From Camarhynchus parvulus (Eukaryota > Chordata > Aves > Passeriformes > Thraupidae), in the NCBI RefSeq assembly GCF_901933205.1, contig NC_044576.1:4311024-4375023 (forward strand): a stretch of DNA of 64,000 nt, in the 5' to 3' direction. The position numbers and the translations under genes are program-made. Below, one piece after another: positions 35,851 through 46,844 of this stretch (positions are counted from its first letter, which is position 1; the number at the start of each line of letters is the position of its first letter). The notes under the pieces were generated by a model. It saw only the letters and a program-made list of their open reading frames with translations, was not told the DNA's origin and did not search any database.

Positions 35851-38800
35851 GTTTTAAAGTCACCATTTCTGCAGCAGCATTTGAGGGGTGAGCAAGTGTG
35901 TGCAGGAAAACAAGGTGAGAACCATTTACCCCCAGCTGGAAATTATCCCTAATTTTAACCTTTCCAGTTACACCTGGTATTTACTGGAGTAAACTGCTGG
36001 AAAATGGAGAAGCCACTTCCCAGCCACTGAGAGCACCACACAGAAGGAACCTGGGGACAACCACCACCATGGCTGTCATGCACTGGAGATCCTGTAAATA
36101 TCTAGCAGTATTCCCTTGGAATGTGTGACAGTTCCCAGGAAGCATTTCCATGGCCCAAACCAGTCCATTCCCACTGGGTGTTTGCCCAGCATTTGCTAAA
36201 AATCACTTTTTTTTTTTGGTTTTCCAATCCCTTTTCCATTTTGCTGACTGTTTTCCAGGTTCTGGAAGGATTCAGGCTGTGATGGGAGGATGCTGAGTGA
36301 CTGTGCTGGGGCATTTCTGCCAGCAGACAGACACTTGTAACTCACCACGACCACACTGTCCTTCCCTCACTCCAAATCCTGGGTGCAGGAACTCCCCCCC
36401 ATTAATATAAACACATTTAATATTAACATTTGATTTTCCAGCAGATCCCTGACAGATCTGTGGCTCTTTTTTTATAGTCTTAAGTAGTAAATACTTAAAC
36501 GAGGGAGAAAATAGAAATAATTCCATTTTCCACCTTGCTTTCCTTTTCCCCTCCCAGTGGGAATTACGCTGTCCTACCACAACTCCAGAATTTCTCATTT
36601 GGATCTTCCCTGGTCTGAAACTGTACCAGATGCTGTGCTAAGCCACAAAATCCTGCTTGGAGGAGTGCAGGAATTAAATGAGTGGCAGGAGGGGTGATTA
36701 TCACCTTGATCCACCAGCGAGTGCTTCTGCCACTCAGGGGAAGCTGCTCGTGCCTTGCCTCAGCCTGACAAATTTCGGTGCTTAAACAGCTGTAAATTAC
36801 ATCCCAAGGCACAGATCTGGAATTTTACTCCCTCTATCCAAAGCTGGGTTAATGTCTTGCTTCCCAAAGGGAAATAAAAGGGATTTTTTTTTTTTACTGG
36901 CTCAATCTGTGAGGTTCCTGCTGTTGGTTCTGGCTGCCAGCGCCTGCTCACAGCCTCAAATCCAGAGTTATTTGTGGCAGGGCATCCTCAAAAGGCAAAG
37001 TTTGGAATTCTGTATTAATTGACATGATGATACCCCCAGAAAATAAAAGGGGAAAAAAATATACCCCCCACCCCCCCCAAATCTTGTACACCTGAGAAAG
37101 ATTTCCCCACAGTATTCCTATTTTTTAAAGTTTAGCTAAAATTGAGTTAATTTTAGATAACACAGCCCCCTCACTGCTGAAAAAAAGGTGGGAATTCTGA
37201 TCTCTGCATTGTGGGAGAAGCTCTGAGCACCTGGACAGCACAAAGGAGCAGGTGGGGATGGAATTTCCCTTGGATAATAAGCAGGGATATCACTACTGAC
37301 CACCAGTGTCCAGCCCCAGGATCCTTCCCAGAGCTCCAGATGCTGTCGTTGGTTTAGAAATAAAGAAACAACTTCTGTTTTCCCTCAGAAAATTGGGAGA
37401 AAATGAATATCAGGAACTGACAGACTTTGCAATAAAAGTGAGGCAGTGAAATAATAACAGTGTCTTAAACAGGATTAAAATATAACATTTTACTCATTAT
37501 TTCAAAGAATAGATTTTTTTTTTTCTTTCTTCCATCAGTCTTATCTGTATGTCCAGCCTCCAGCTTAACTCCAAACAGCTGTTTTAGCGCCGGTCCCAAG
37601 TGCAAATATGCCAAGAAAAAGGAATTAGGGCAAAGAAACATCTGGTGGGTTTGTTTTCCCCACGTGTGAGAGGCTACAGTGCATTTCTCTTGCCTGAAAA
37701 CAAGCACCATTGCTCAAAATATTTGGTCAGAAACCTCAGCTTGAGAAGGAGGTATTGGACAGAGAAGTCACATTGACACCACATGCAGACAGCTCCCAAA
37801 GACAAACATTCCCAGGGATCTGCTGGGGGAGAACCTGGGCAAAGGGAAACCCAACACAGCCACAGCAGCACAAAGTCTTTTTACTGCCAGAGAAGCTCCA
37901 TCCTCACCCAGACCTGGTGGTGAGGCCTCAGCAGCTGAAAGGGAAGAGAATGGTGGTGCCAATCCTTTCCTTGCTAATTACACACGTTTATCCGGCTGGC
38001 TCTTCCAATCTTTCCAGAAGAATCCAGGTTGTTCTCACAATTGGTTTGATTTTACCCCAAAAAAGTTTGTACAACACAACAGGACACTTTTCTCAGGTGA
38101 ACATGGTTCTGCTTTTTTTTCTTTTGCTGCTTCATACTGGAGAAAACCGCTTTTCTTTGTCTTTTTTGGGTGTTGGTGACACCAAACAGTGAAAATTCTC
38201 AGCTCCCTGCCCAAATTGTGACAACATATTCAAAACCTCGAGGTAAAACCAGAAATTGTAACCAGGTGCCTGAATTTATGTTGTGTATTTCACAGGTGCT
38301 AAAAGTTTTGGAAACAACTCTGTGTGTGTGTGTCCTGAGACCCTTTGCCCTTCCCAGATCTGTCTGTGCATGTTCACCTCATAAAATATTCCCTTTTTCT
38401 CCTCTTCCCTGTGGGATCCATTTTTCTTTTCAGCACATTTGTGTTCAGTTAGCAAAGTGGAATGGTGATGGCACTGCTTAACCCACCAGCCAGCTGGGCT
38501 TGGGAATGGATCCATCCTCTTCCCATTAACTCCTCTTTAGTGCCTCCCACTGTCACAGGCTCATGGATCATCCTGCTTTATTCCAGAGGAATACAGCCAT
38601 AGGATGACAATTACTGATAGAGCACAAAAGCTGGAGCTAAAGACCATGGAAAGAAGCAAACAGAACTGATGTGGAAAGAGATGAAAAGATGAAAAATTGA
38701 CCGGAGAAGAAAATTGGAATGAGCTAATTTACAAAAGAAAATGAACAAACCATGGCCAGGTAGCTCTGAATAAGATTAATTGCTACACATTGCCTTCCTC

Positions 38801-39154
38801 TTTTGCAATTTTTATCTTATTTCAGCTTCTCTTGCACTTTTCTAAGTGGCAGTGCTGTAATCTCAGGAACTTTGATTCCATAACTTTGCCAGCTGGGCGT
38901 TGTTTGCATAAATTGCTCTGACTTTGGAACTGGGACTCAAATTCCAGCAGCAGCCGAGGATTTGCTCCATTGACTTGGATGGGTTTATTTTTAATTTATT
39001 ACTCTGAGGTCAGAAGGCAGAGCTCTGGATATCAATCTTGAACATAAATAGACAATTCCCAAATCTAGACAGTAGAGCCACAAGTACCATACAGAAAAAC
39101 AAAGCCAGGCAGGTGTAGAACTGTCTGGAGGGTTAAACCAATGGGGGCTGTGCA
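35851..39154. other. Non-coding region just downstream of PCDH15
   Basis: Homopolymer runs (T at about 36208 and 36880; CCCCACCCCCCCC near 37066). A 160-codon plus-strand frame at 37710-38192 lacks domain signatures. No gene supported. Confidence 0.45.
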
Positions 39155-39178
39155 TTTATTAGTAGTTTACTGTTTATT
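39155..39178 (-). terminator. PCDH15: Candidate distal poly(A) signals for CD3
   Basis: Two AATAAA hexamers on the minus strand (39173-39178 and 39155-39160) lie 18 bp apart and about 270 bp after the CD3 stop. They are taken here as the end of the gene; whether they or the proximal signal is used cannot be told from sequence. Confidence 0.45.
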
Positions 39179-39394
39179 AAACAAGAACTCCAGATCCAAA
39201 AAGAACTCATTAATTGAAACCAAGTAGTGTTTAGTGAAATGGGAGCCTGTCAAAACTGGGGGGGACAATGGATCGGTCCAAATGTGAGTGCAAATTTTGT
39301 CTGGGAATTTTAAAGCGTGCCGTTTGTCATGGACAACGGATGTGCACCATACAAACTCCGTACGTCTGCCCCTGGGTGACAATAAAAAGCGCAG

Positions 39395-39400
39395 TTTATT
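39395..39400 (-). terminator. PCDH15: Candidate proximal poly(A) signal for CD3
   Basis: AATAAA on the minus strand about 48 bp beyond the CD3 stop. It would leave a very short 3' UTR; two further hexamers lie about 220 bp downstream. Confidence 0.4.
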
Positions 39401-39447
39401 ATAAACCGAAGTAAAAACCAAAATTAAAAAAAAAATATCAACTAAAA

Positions 39448-39999
39448 TCACAGTTTTGTCATTGGTATGTGGAGGTTGTTCCAAGGGCCCATCCAGAGCT
39501 CCTCCTCGTCGGACTGTGTGTGTTCACTGTGCGACTCCAAGGGCTCCTTGACTTCCTCATGGTCAACAACCGATTCCTGCTCATCTGTGCTTTTCAGTTT
39601 GGCCGCCCCGGCCTTTGTCACTACATTTTCAGCCCCTATAGTAGAGGAAAAGGACACACTGCACGGCCTGGAGTTCATTTTGTCACCGGGGGACGGTCCC
39701 TTGGACAACGTGTTCAGCGGGACGCTCTCCTCGTGCGTCACCGCCAGCTTGTCCAGTTTCTTGAACTGCTTCCCCAGCCTCACTGGGGAGGTGACTTTTA
39801 AATTGTTGCCCAGGCAGGCGCGGCGGGTGCGCACCACGGAGCCGTTCTGGGCCACGTAGACGTTGCTGCTGCCATTGGCTTGGAAGCCGGGGTTGCTCAG
39901 CCGGTTCCTCTGGCTGGAGTCGGGAGCGCTCTCCTCGCCCGTGGAGCTGGTCTCGTACTCCGGGTCCACCACCAACTTGATCCTCTTCTTCTTGGCCCA
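39448..39999 (-). CDS. PCDH15: PCDH15 CD3 terminal exon
   Basis: This is the last exon of the gene: 183 residues and TGA at 39450-39448. The acceptor is TTTTTGTTGTCCAACAG. It opens WAKKKRIKLVVDPEYETSS and contains NGSVVRTRRACL, SPVRLGKQFKKLDKLAVTH and NTLSKGPSPGD. It closes with EEELWMGPWNNLHIPMTKL. These blocks match the mammalian tail that I assign to CD3 almost residue for residue, far better than CD1 or CD2 do, which suggests strong constraint. The C-terminal TKL fits a class I PDZ ligand. CD3-type tails exist in fish, where they were reported to bind TMC proteins. A start codon at 40044 sometimes drawn for this frame is intronic. Confidence 0.95.
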   Translation of the reverse strand, partial: WAKKKRIKLVVDPEYETSSTGEESAPDSSQRNRLSNPGFQANGSSNVYVAQNGSVVRTRRACLGNNLKVTSPVRLGKQFKKLDKLAVTHEESVPLNTLSKGPSPGDKMNSRPCSVSFSSTIGAENVVTKAGAAKLKSTDEQESVVDHEEVKEPLESHSEHTQSDEEELWMGPWNNLHIPMTKL

Positions 40000-40804
40000 C
40001 TGTTGGACAACAAAAAGAAATGTCAGGGCAACCCAGCAGTTCATTTCCCTGCCCTTTCTGTTTGTTTATTAATAACTCTCATCAGTTTCTATTAATTTTG
40101 CACCTTTCCCCTTGGGATGTGCACAGAAATGGGAGGGCCCTGAGGAGGAAGCTGCTGCATGAGAGATACCTTTAAGAAAATACTCCAAGGTGTAAATTCT
40201 AGGAAGGCCTTGGAAGTTTTCTTCCCTTGCATTGTGAATTCTGTACACTGGCCAGCTCTGCTTTGTGTGCATCACACATCCAGCAGAGAAAATCCCAGGA
40301 CATACACCAGGGAAAATCTCAGGCACGGTGCTGGCAAAACTGGCTGCTTACAAAAAAGAGCAGCTCCATGTAAGGCTTTGTGACTGTTCCAGACAGGTGG
40401 GATCAGTGGAAATGCTCAGGAAGATGGTGGAGAGACCAGGCTTTAGGCTTATATAACTTAAATATTTCTTCAAAGAATTAATGCAAACAATTGCCACGCT
40501 GCTGTGACTCTGTAGTAGCAGTGATTGCTCTATGGTGAGCACACAACCCTCACTAGTTATTATAATTTATAACTGATCTTTTAAAAATAAATGCCTCCTT
40601 GCACCACACTGAAAAGAGCTATTGCCCTTCTTGAATGAATAATTCAAGCACTAAGATGCCATCACAGTTAACCCCCAGTGCAAAACACACACAGGAAGAT
40701 GAGAAAAGCCAGTTTTTAGAGAAAAAATCATGCAAGGTACAAATAGGTGATTACTCTTCAGCTTTTGAGAAGTTACACTTGCTAAAAATTACTTAGATGC
40801 CTAT

Positions 40805-40810
40805 TTTATT
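40805..40810 (-). terminator. PCDH15: Candidate poly(A) signal for the CD2 transcript
   Basis: AATAAA on the minus strand, about 880 bp downstream of the CD2 stop and upstream of the CD3 acceptor. No closer canonical hexamer was seen. The implied 3' UTR would contain the AAAAT microsatellite at 40979-41037. Use is inferred. Confidence 0.45.
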
Positions 40811-40978
40811 GTTCCTGGAAAAGGCAGACAATGTTCTTCACATGGATATATTCCAGTGGACCTATTCCTGCTTAGTTTAAGTGGGATTTACATGAAAACA
40901 TTGTGTGCAGCTACAATGTTGTGTTGTGTGGGGACACAAAAGTGCGGGTAAGTGACCATGGATCGAGTTTAAAGAGAT

Positions 40979-41037
40979 GCAAATAAAATAAAATAAAATA
41001 AAATAAAATAAAATAAAATAAAATAAAATAAAAATAA
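40979..41037. repeat. (AAAAT)n pentanucleotide microsatellite
   Basis: About eleven AATAA/AAAAT units in the CD2-CD3 interval of PCDH15; within the predicted CD2 3' UTR if the poly(A) site near 40805 is used. On the gene strand it reads TTTTA. Confidence 0.95.
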
Positions 41038-41464
41038 AACCACTGTACTGTGATAGGCAGGAAAGGCAAAATTTGGGAAATATAATAAATTTCCTTTCCT
41101 TTGATCCTCCTGCCTCAGCATTCCTGGCTTGCGCATCACTGGTGTTTGCAACCTGAATCCTGTGATGCAGAAACGGCCCAATGCCAGCTCTCCCAGTTAT
41201 CCCCTGCAGTTTTGGGAATGTTATTTTGTTGCAATTCTACTTGTCCTCCCTGCAAACAGAGGTGACCTAGACAGCAGAGAACTCACCTGAAGATTAGCAA
41301 AAGTATTAACACAATATTAACGTATAGGATGAAAACATGGATGATTTTTAGATCTTTACATCCTCCTCCTCATCATTTGCATTCTTCCCTAAATCCCAAG
41401 TTTCATTACTCCATGAAAACAAAACTTTCTGTGTTTATGACTGACTATATCTGTAGTGTAGCGT

Positions 41465-41505
41465 GTGTATATATATGTATGTATATTTTTTATATATATA
41501 TCCAC
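41465..41505. repeat. TA-rich dinucleotide tract
   Basis: Alternating TATATATG / TATATATA stretch about 190 bp beyond the CD2 stop in gene direction. Confidence 0.8.
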
Positions 41506-41690
41506 AGGGCTGGAATTAGTTTGGTTTTCCACAGTTCTCTCCCAAGGACAGTGAAATGCTGGATCAATACATTTTGCCCTTTCCTTTTGGCTGTCTTCAG
41601 CCTGCCAGCATTGCTTAGGAAAGACCACACAGAAGGCACAGCAAACAAAGCCACTCCTCACTGCAAACCATCACCTACTGTCACTCCTCT

Positions 41691-43211
41691 TTAAAAGGAG
41701 GTGGAATCACCCGTGGCCTCCGACTCCGTAACTCCAGTACCCAGGGCCTCATCTGACTGGGACTGGCCGCTTTCCTGGGACACCTTTTTCCTTGTTTTCA
41801 TTCCTTTCCTGTTGGTGTCGGAGCTCTGAGTCTCAGTCTCAGGGGACGTGGCAGTTTTCCCGGACGTGGCCCTACCTGAGCTTTTTGTCCCTGTGGTACC
41901 TTTGGAAGTCGCACTGATTTCACTGTCTAGGCAAGAAGATTCATTCTTACTGGCAGTGTCCTCCCTGTCACTGTCCTCTGGATCAGCCTCTTCTTCACTT
42001 TCCTCCTCGCTGTCCTCACCAGGAGCAGCTGATTGTCCTCCCTTGCCCCCTCCAGCAGCAGCAGCAGCTTTTGCAGTGGCAGTTTTAGAAACCGCCTTGC
42101 TTGAGCTACCTGCTGTCTCCTCTGCCTCTTCCTCTTCTTCTGACACCTCTTCTATGGTGTCCTCTATTTCCACACTGGCAGAGGAGGTTTTGCTCTTGTA
42201 GCTGGATCCCGAGGTTTTCTTGTAGCTCGTGTCCCTGTCGCTACCTGAGGCAGTGGAGCTCACGGATTTCTGGCTGGAGCGTTTGCCACGGGAGCTGCCT
42301 GCCCTGCTTTTCACACTGGACATTTCTGTGCTTCTCCTGCTGCTGGACTCGCTGGCCCCTGACCTGCTGTAGGAGCTCTGTGTGGATGAGCTCTTGGACA
42401 GGCTGCCATCCTCATCGCTCTCAGACTCTTCCTCATCATCATCCTCTTCCGACGAGTCCTCCTCCTCGCTGCCGGAGCTGGATTCAGAGTCCTCATCAGA
42501 ATCCCCTACATCCTCAGTTTCCTCATCTGAGTCCACAGTGCTTTCCGTGGCCTCGTCCTGATCCAGGGTTATTTTCAAGTAGTCTTTGTCTTCTGACTCA
42601 GAGCTGCTGCTCTTCTCAGACTCATCCGAGGTGCGCCTCCTCCTCCTCTTCCTCCTCCTCTCATGGTCACTGTCCTCCTGCTCGCTCTCTGCCGTGATGC
42701 TGATTGAAACTCCCGACTTGGCTTCATCCCTTTCAGACCCTTCCTCTCCACGTGCCAAATCCTTGCCAAGGCCCTCCTGGAATTTCTTGGAGGTGCTGAT
42801 GCGCTTCAACACGTGGTTTAGTTTTCTCATGGAGGGCCTGGCATCCGTGGATTTCTGGAAGTAGCTTCCCCTGATCATCATGGGTTTGTCCCCGTCTGCT
42901 TGGCGAGCTGACAGCAGCTTGGCATAGCTGGAATCTTTCCTACCTTTCACTTTCTGCAGGATCATTGGGAATATCTTTGCTTTCTTCCACCGGGAATGGG
43001 CAGACTCAGCTCTTCCTGGTTTGTGGGCACTGACTGTCACACGACTTATATGCATCACTCCCTTTAGCCTCCTTTTTCCCTGGCTGCTCCTAAATCCTCT
43101 TCCAGGACCACGGCTGAGGTCCATCCCAACACCTACAGGTCTCCCTTCCATTTGAGGCCCTGCTGCCTGGCTTATACCTCTGCTGGGAGGGCCTCTGACT
43201 GGACTCATGCC
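41691..43211 (-). CDS. PCDH15: PCDH15 CD2 terminal exon
   Basis: This exon encodes a 506-residue CD2-type tail ending with a stop at 41693-41691. The acceptor is CATAATTTTCAG and the first residues are GMSPVRGPPSRG. Family anchors are WKKAKIFPMI (about residues 74-83) and DKDYLKITLDQ (about 207-217) followed by EATESTV; both match what I recall of mammalian CD2. A basic cluster RRRKRRRRR lies at about 184-192. From about 226 to 268 the chain is almost only Asp, Glu and Ser, then a long Ser-rich part follows with further Glu runs and an AAAAAGGG stretch. It ends STSF, a class I PDZ ligand. CD2 is the isoform required for kinociliary links and hearing in mouse, and TMIE has been reported to bind it. 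The bird exon appears clearly longer than the mammalian one. Assignment to CD2 is by order and anchors. Confidence 0.94.
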   Translation of the reverse strand, partial: GMSPVRGPPSRGISQAAGPQMEGRPVGVGMDLSRGPGRGFRSSQGKRRLKGVMHISRVTVSAHKPGRAESAHSRWKKAKIFPMILQKVKGRKDSSYAKLLSARQADGDKPMMIRGSYFQKSTDARPSMRKLNHVLKRISTSKKFQEGLGKDLARGEEGSERDEAKSGVSISITAESEQEDSDHERRRKRRRRRTSDESEKSSSSESEDKDYLKITLDQDEATESTVDSDEETEDVGDSDEDSESSSGSEEEDSSEEDDDEEESESDEDGSLSKSSSTQSSYSRSGASESSSRRSTEMSSVKSRAGSSRGKRSSQKSVSSTASGSDRDTSYKKTSGSSYKSKTSSASVEIEDTIEEVSEEEEEAEETAGSSSKAVSKTATAKAAAAAGGGKGGQSAAPGEDSEEESEEEADPEDSDREDTASKNESSCLDSEISATSKGTTGTKSSGRATSGKTATSPETETQSSDTNRKGMKTRKKVSQESGQSQSDEALGTGVTESEATGDSTSF

Positions 43212-43664
43212 CTGAAAATTATGAAAATTAATTGATTACCACTTGAAAGAGAGTTATTGTGAAAACCTGTACCTTAAAACAGGGTAGGAGAAGGTGCAAC
43301 ATTTATTTCCCAGCATCAAAATGAACTTACCTGTTTTAGAACAGTTTTCTTACCAAAGTTATGGGAAATGTTTGGGAATTTTGGAGTTTCAGAAAGTTCT
43401 AGAATAGGCTGGAAATGCACAACTACTCTGCAATTCGGAAAACACTGAAATGTTCTGTCTTCTCATTTAATAATGGATTAAGATCTGGCACTTATGACAA
43501 TTGGACTTTTTTCTCAAATTGACTTTCTTCTGATTGCCGCCGACATTTAAATTTTTTTTTTAGATTTTATTGTGAACTATATGACAAATGAGTTTAGGTA
43601 CTGCTTTTCTCAGTGCAAAGTCATCATTTATAGGAAGAATATTAGTAATGGACTTTTAGAGTCC

Positions 43665-43990
43665 AGGGGTGCTTTTAGTTGGAAAGGACCTTGAAGCCTA
43701 TCCAGTGGCATCCCCTGCCATGGACAGGGACACTTTCCAATATCCCAGGTTCCTCCAAGCCCCATCCAACCTGGCCTGGGACACTCCAGGGATCCAGGGG
43801 CAGCCCCAGCTGCTCTGGGCACCCTGTGCCAGGGCCTGCCCACCCTGCCAGGGAACAATTCCTAATTCCCAATATCCAAGCTAAATTTTCCCTTTTTCAG
43901 TCTTTAGCCATTCTTCTTGTCCTATCACCTCAGTTCCTGCTGAACAGTCCTCCTCCTGCTTCCTTGTCGGCCCCTACAAATACTGGAATG
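43665..43990 (-). mobile_element. CR1 copy in the intron before CD2
   Basis: GTTGGAAAGGACCTTGAAGC, GGCACCCTGTGCCAGGGCCT and GGCCCCTACAAATACTGG. Lies between the 133-nt exon and the CD2 acceptor (43212), in gene orientation. Confidence 0.9.
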
Positions 43991-44268
43991 TTTCTTTATT
44001 TGGTAATGATATATAAAATGGAATTATCTAAGTGGATTTTTTTTAGAACTAAAACCAGATGTGGATACTAACAGAAACTCAGCAATTATTTTTTGTGCCT
44101 GGAAAACAAAAGGAATTTAATGCTGACAAACTTTACGGGGCCAACAACGCATAATGCTGATCTATACAAAACCCAATTCGAATCAATTCCAGCGTACAAC
44201 TGATGAGCTTTGGTGGCCCTTCAAGCTCTTAAAGAGACAGAATGATCCCTCCAGAGCTGGTTCCTTAC

Positions 44269-44401
44269 CTCCTCAGCTGCTGGCCCGTGGGGACTGTAGT
44301 AGTAGCCACCGTCGCCCTCCACCACCACCTCGCCGTACTCGTCGTACATTCCCGACGGGGACAGCAGGCGCCGGCGGCTCCCGTACTGCGGCAGCTCGTA
44401 C
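44269..44401 (-). CDS. PCDH15: PCDH15 133-nt exon (CD2/CD3 branch)
   Basis: This 133-nt exon is the last shared exon before the CD2/CD3 choice. The acceptor is TCCCTGGCAG and the donor GTAAGG. Its first G completes Gly, then 44 codons include YELPQYGSRRRLLSPSG, MYDEYGEVVVEGDGGYYY and a final AAEE. The block YELPQYGSRRRLL closely matches mammalian PCDH15. It ends on a codon boundary, and both CD2 (G-M-S-P) and CD3 (W-A-K-K) begin in that phase, so the two last exons are interchangeable. Base composition is much richer in G+C than the flanking introns. Confidence 0.94.
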
Positions 44402-44779
44402 CTGCCAGGGACACCACAGCTCCTCAGGACAGCCCCAAATGTGCTCACACCTCTCACCACACTGCCAGCACTGCACTTGTTCACATCCAGAGTGATAGGA
44501 ACAGCTTTCCTCGTTTTACTCCCTCCTTTTCTTCCTTAGTGGCAACCAAACCCCAGATATCCTTCTGCTCCAACAGGCACAAGCCCCTCAGGGTAACCTG
44601 AATTTTGGGGTCTGCTGGATCAGTCAAAACCTCTCTAAGGACATCAAGCTTCCTTCAATCCACCTGATTTTTTGGGGGATCTTTCTTAATTATCATGGAA
44701 TGAAAGAGTAGCTTCCATGGGATCGGTTCTGGGGAACGCCAGCAGTAATTCCTGAAGAGCTGCAGTCCAATGGGATTTA

Positions 44780-44948
44780 TCAGAACAAGGCAGGATGGGG
44801 TTTCTTGAGGGAAATTTAAATGCCACAAGGCAGGATGGGATTTTTTGAGGGAAATTTAAAAGGCTACAAAGCAGGATGGAGTTTCTTGAAGGAAATTTAA
44901 AAGGCCACTAGGAAGGATGGTTTTTTTAGAGGGAAATTTAAAAGGCCA
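44780..44948. repeat. Four tandem copies of a ~42-bp unit in a PCDH15 intron
   Basis: The unit AGGCAGGATGGG followed by TTTCTTGAGGGAAATTTAAA occurs four times between 44780 and 44948 with drift in each copy. It lies in the intron between the 74-nt and 133-nt exons, about 380 bp from the 133-nt exon acceptor. Confidence 0.85.
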
Positions 44949-45306
44949 GCAACAGGCTGGAAAGTGGGAGAAGAAAGGATTAATCCCTGAACACAGGAGG
45001 GGAGAAGGTGATGGAAATTAATCTCCCAGGAGCAGAAATACACATACTAAGGGTATAAACCCAGCATGAGGGACAGGATGTGCACTCTGTAAGTGGAATA
45101 ATGACATCCCTGAAGAAGCAGGGAGTTATCACACACCCCCTTAACCTCTGAAAAGAGTTTTGTTGTTCGTCCACGCCTTTGTGGACACAAAGATTAAAGT
45201 AATCCCTAGGTGAAGGGAAGTCCCATGATTAACTGCTGGAATAATAAACATCACCAGCCTGGAAAAGCTGCACTTTCAGAAATAAGGAGGAAAAATGGAA
45301 CTATAC

Positions 45307-45380
45307 CCGTGCTCATAACTGTAGTAATCCTGGCCATAGTATTCCTGCCCTGGATCAATTCCAGACTCCATACTCAACTC
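45307..45380 (-). CDS. PCDH15: PCDH15 74-nt tyrosine-rich exon (CD2/CD3 branch)
   Basis: This exon reads ELSMESGIDPGQEYYGQ and DYYSYEH and ends with GG, which the next exon completes as Gly. The acceptor is TCTTTTCCAG. The donor GTATAG is non-optimal at +4 and +5. The tyrosine-rich QEYYGQDYYSYEHGYELPQYG formed across the junction is typical of the shared CD2/CD3 region as I remember it and offers several possible phosphorylation sites. Skipping this exon would break the frame, so it should be constitutive in both branches. Confidence 0.9.
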
Positions 45381-45779
45381 CTGGAAAAGAGAAACACTGA
45401 TTGAATGCAAACAGTGTGAAAAAGGCCCAAATGTAATTACTGATTTTATTATTCTTTATTATGTAATTACTTCTTCTGACTGCAGAAATGATCCCCATCC
45501 TGTAGCACAAAAATACCAACGTCTCACATTTGCTCTTACTGCTTATTCTGGAAACAATTTTGGGCCTAAAAGATTGGAAATGGAAAGATTTGCAATTGCA
45601 CTGCACAGCAAGGTGCTAAAGCTTCCAGCACCAACTGCTCAGCTCAGCTCCAGCTGCAGTAATCCATCAGCAGCTGACTGACACCAGCAAAAAATCAGCA
45701 GTTGGAGAGCAATGGAATGATTCTGAAACTGTGGGATGAAGCCAGTGGGAGCTACTGAAAGATGCTCATGGGGAAAATC

Positions 45780-45885
45780 ACAGATCCCAGAGTGGTTTGG
45801 AAGAGACCTTAAAGCCCATCCATTCCCACCTTCCACTATCTCAGGCTGCTCCAAGCCCCACCCATCCTGGCCTTGGAAGAACCAA
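45780..45885 (-). mobile_element. CR1 3' fragment in a PCDH15 intron
   Basis: CCCAGAGTGGTTTGGAAGAG and CTGCTCCAAGCCCCACCCAT; an internal deletion has removed the usual GGGCAGGGACA block. Confidence 0.8.
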
Positions 45886-46064
45886 AGTGCAGTAAATTTA
45901 AGGTATTTAATTAAAATAACATAACTGGGCTCACAATGCCAGAACTTTGCTTTTCTAAGAGCCAGGGGGAAAAACTACCTGAGACAGACAAGTTCTTATT
46001 ATAAAATGATGTAAAAACCGTTTCAAAGCTTACAGAACAATTAAGAAATGAAAAATGGTTGTAC

Positions 46065-46103
46065 CTCTGGTCTGAGAAGAGAAGGTCTCAGCAACTGCTG
46101 TTG
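46065..46103 (-). CDS. PCDH15: PCDH15 39-nt exon (CD2/CD3 branch)
   Basis: This 39-nt exon reads QQQLLRPSLLRPE in frame from codon boundary to codon boundary. The acceptor is strong (CATTTTCTTTTGTAG). The donor GTACAA is weak at positions +4 to +6. Being a multiple of three in phase 0-0, it can be skipped without harm, so together with the weak donor it is a plausible regulated cassette. It sits between the 22-nt and 74-nt exons with introns of about 1.4 and 0.7 kb. The sequence is cytoplasmic, and no domain is recognisable. Confidence 0.85.
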
Positions 46104-46844
46104 CTACAAAAGAAAATGAGAAAGTGGTTAATTAGGCAGCAACAATTAAAGGGCAGGTGATGGGTGTCTAAGCTTAGTAATAAATGCTGAAACCATAGGT
46201 CCTTTGGAACTTTTTTATGGCAGGGAGCTGGAGATTTCCATCCCCTGTGAGAACACAGAGCTCCTGATGCAGTAAAATCCTTGCACAGTACACCATTTAT
46301 TTTGCCTAAATACAAAATCAACTTCCCAGTTTTTGTGGTGATTACCTGACATATTTAACTCAAAAACTTCTATCAGAGGACAAGAGAACGAAGTTCTGTA
46401 TTTAAATAAAGAGACAAACCAGCTGTGCAAAGAGAGAAAAAAAATCAGCAAATATCAATCTTTATGATAGAAATGTATTTTGGAGAACTTTCCACTGATT
46501 AAATGAGATTGTACTGAAGGAAACTCTTCTCCCTGCTGTTCATTTCTGGAGAAAATGGTACTGCAGGAGCAGCAGACCTCACAGAGCTACAGTGAGGTCT
46601 GTGGAGCCCCATTCCTGCTGGGCAGGTGACTGGGTGTGACACTGGAAAACACACCAGGCATGGAGGGAATTCCCTGGGAAGCTCCTTCTGGCAGCTCCTT
46701 AAGCAGCAATCCCTGAGCCTGGAGGTCACATTCCTGCCACAGTGGATCTCAGCCCCCAGGGGATCTACGGCTCATAAACTCCTTGAAGCACTTTCAATTT
46801 CTGGTCTCTAAAGCACTCAGTACTCGGGAGTTCCACATACACAA

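Noticed and set aside
37710..38192. 160-codon plus-strand frame with a hydrophobic stretch.
   Set aside because: No recognisable domain, no splice or promoter context, and normal for chance in 64 kb.
39467..39859. Plus-strand frames over the CD3 exon.
   Set aside because: Antisense shadows of a well conserved coding exon.
42101..42697. 198-codon plus-strand frame, Ser/Cys/Pro-rich.
   Set aside because: Antisense shadow of the CD2 exon.
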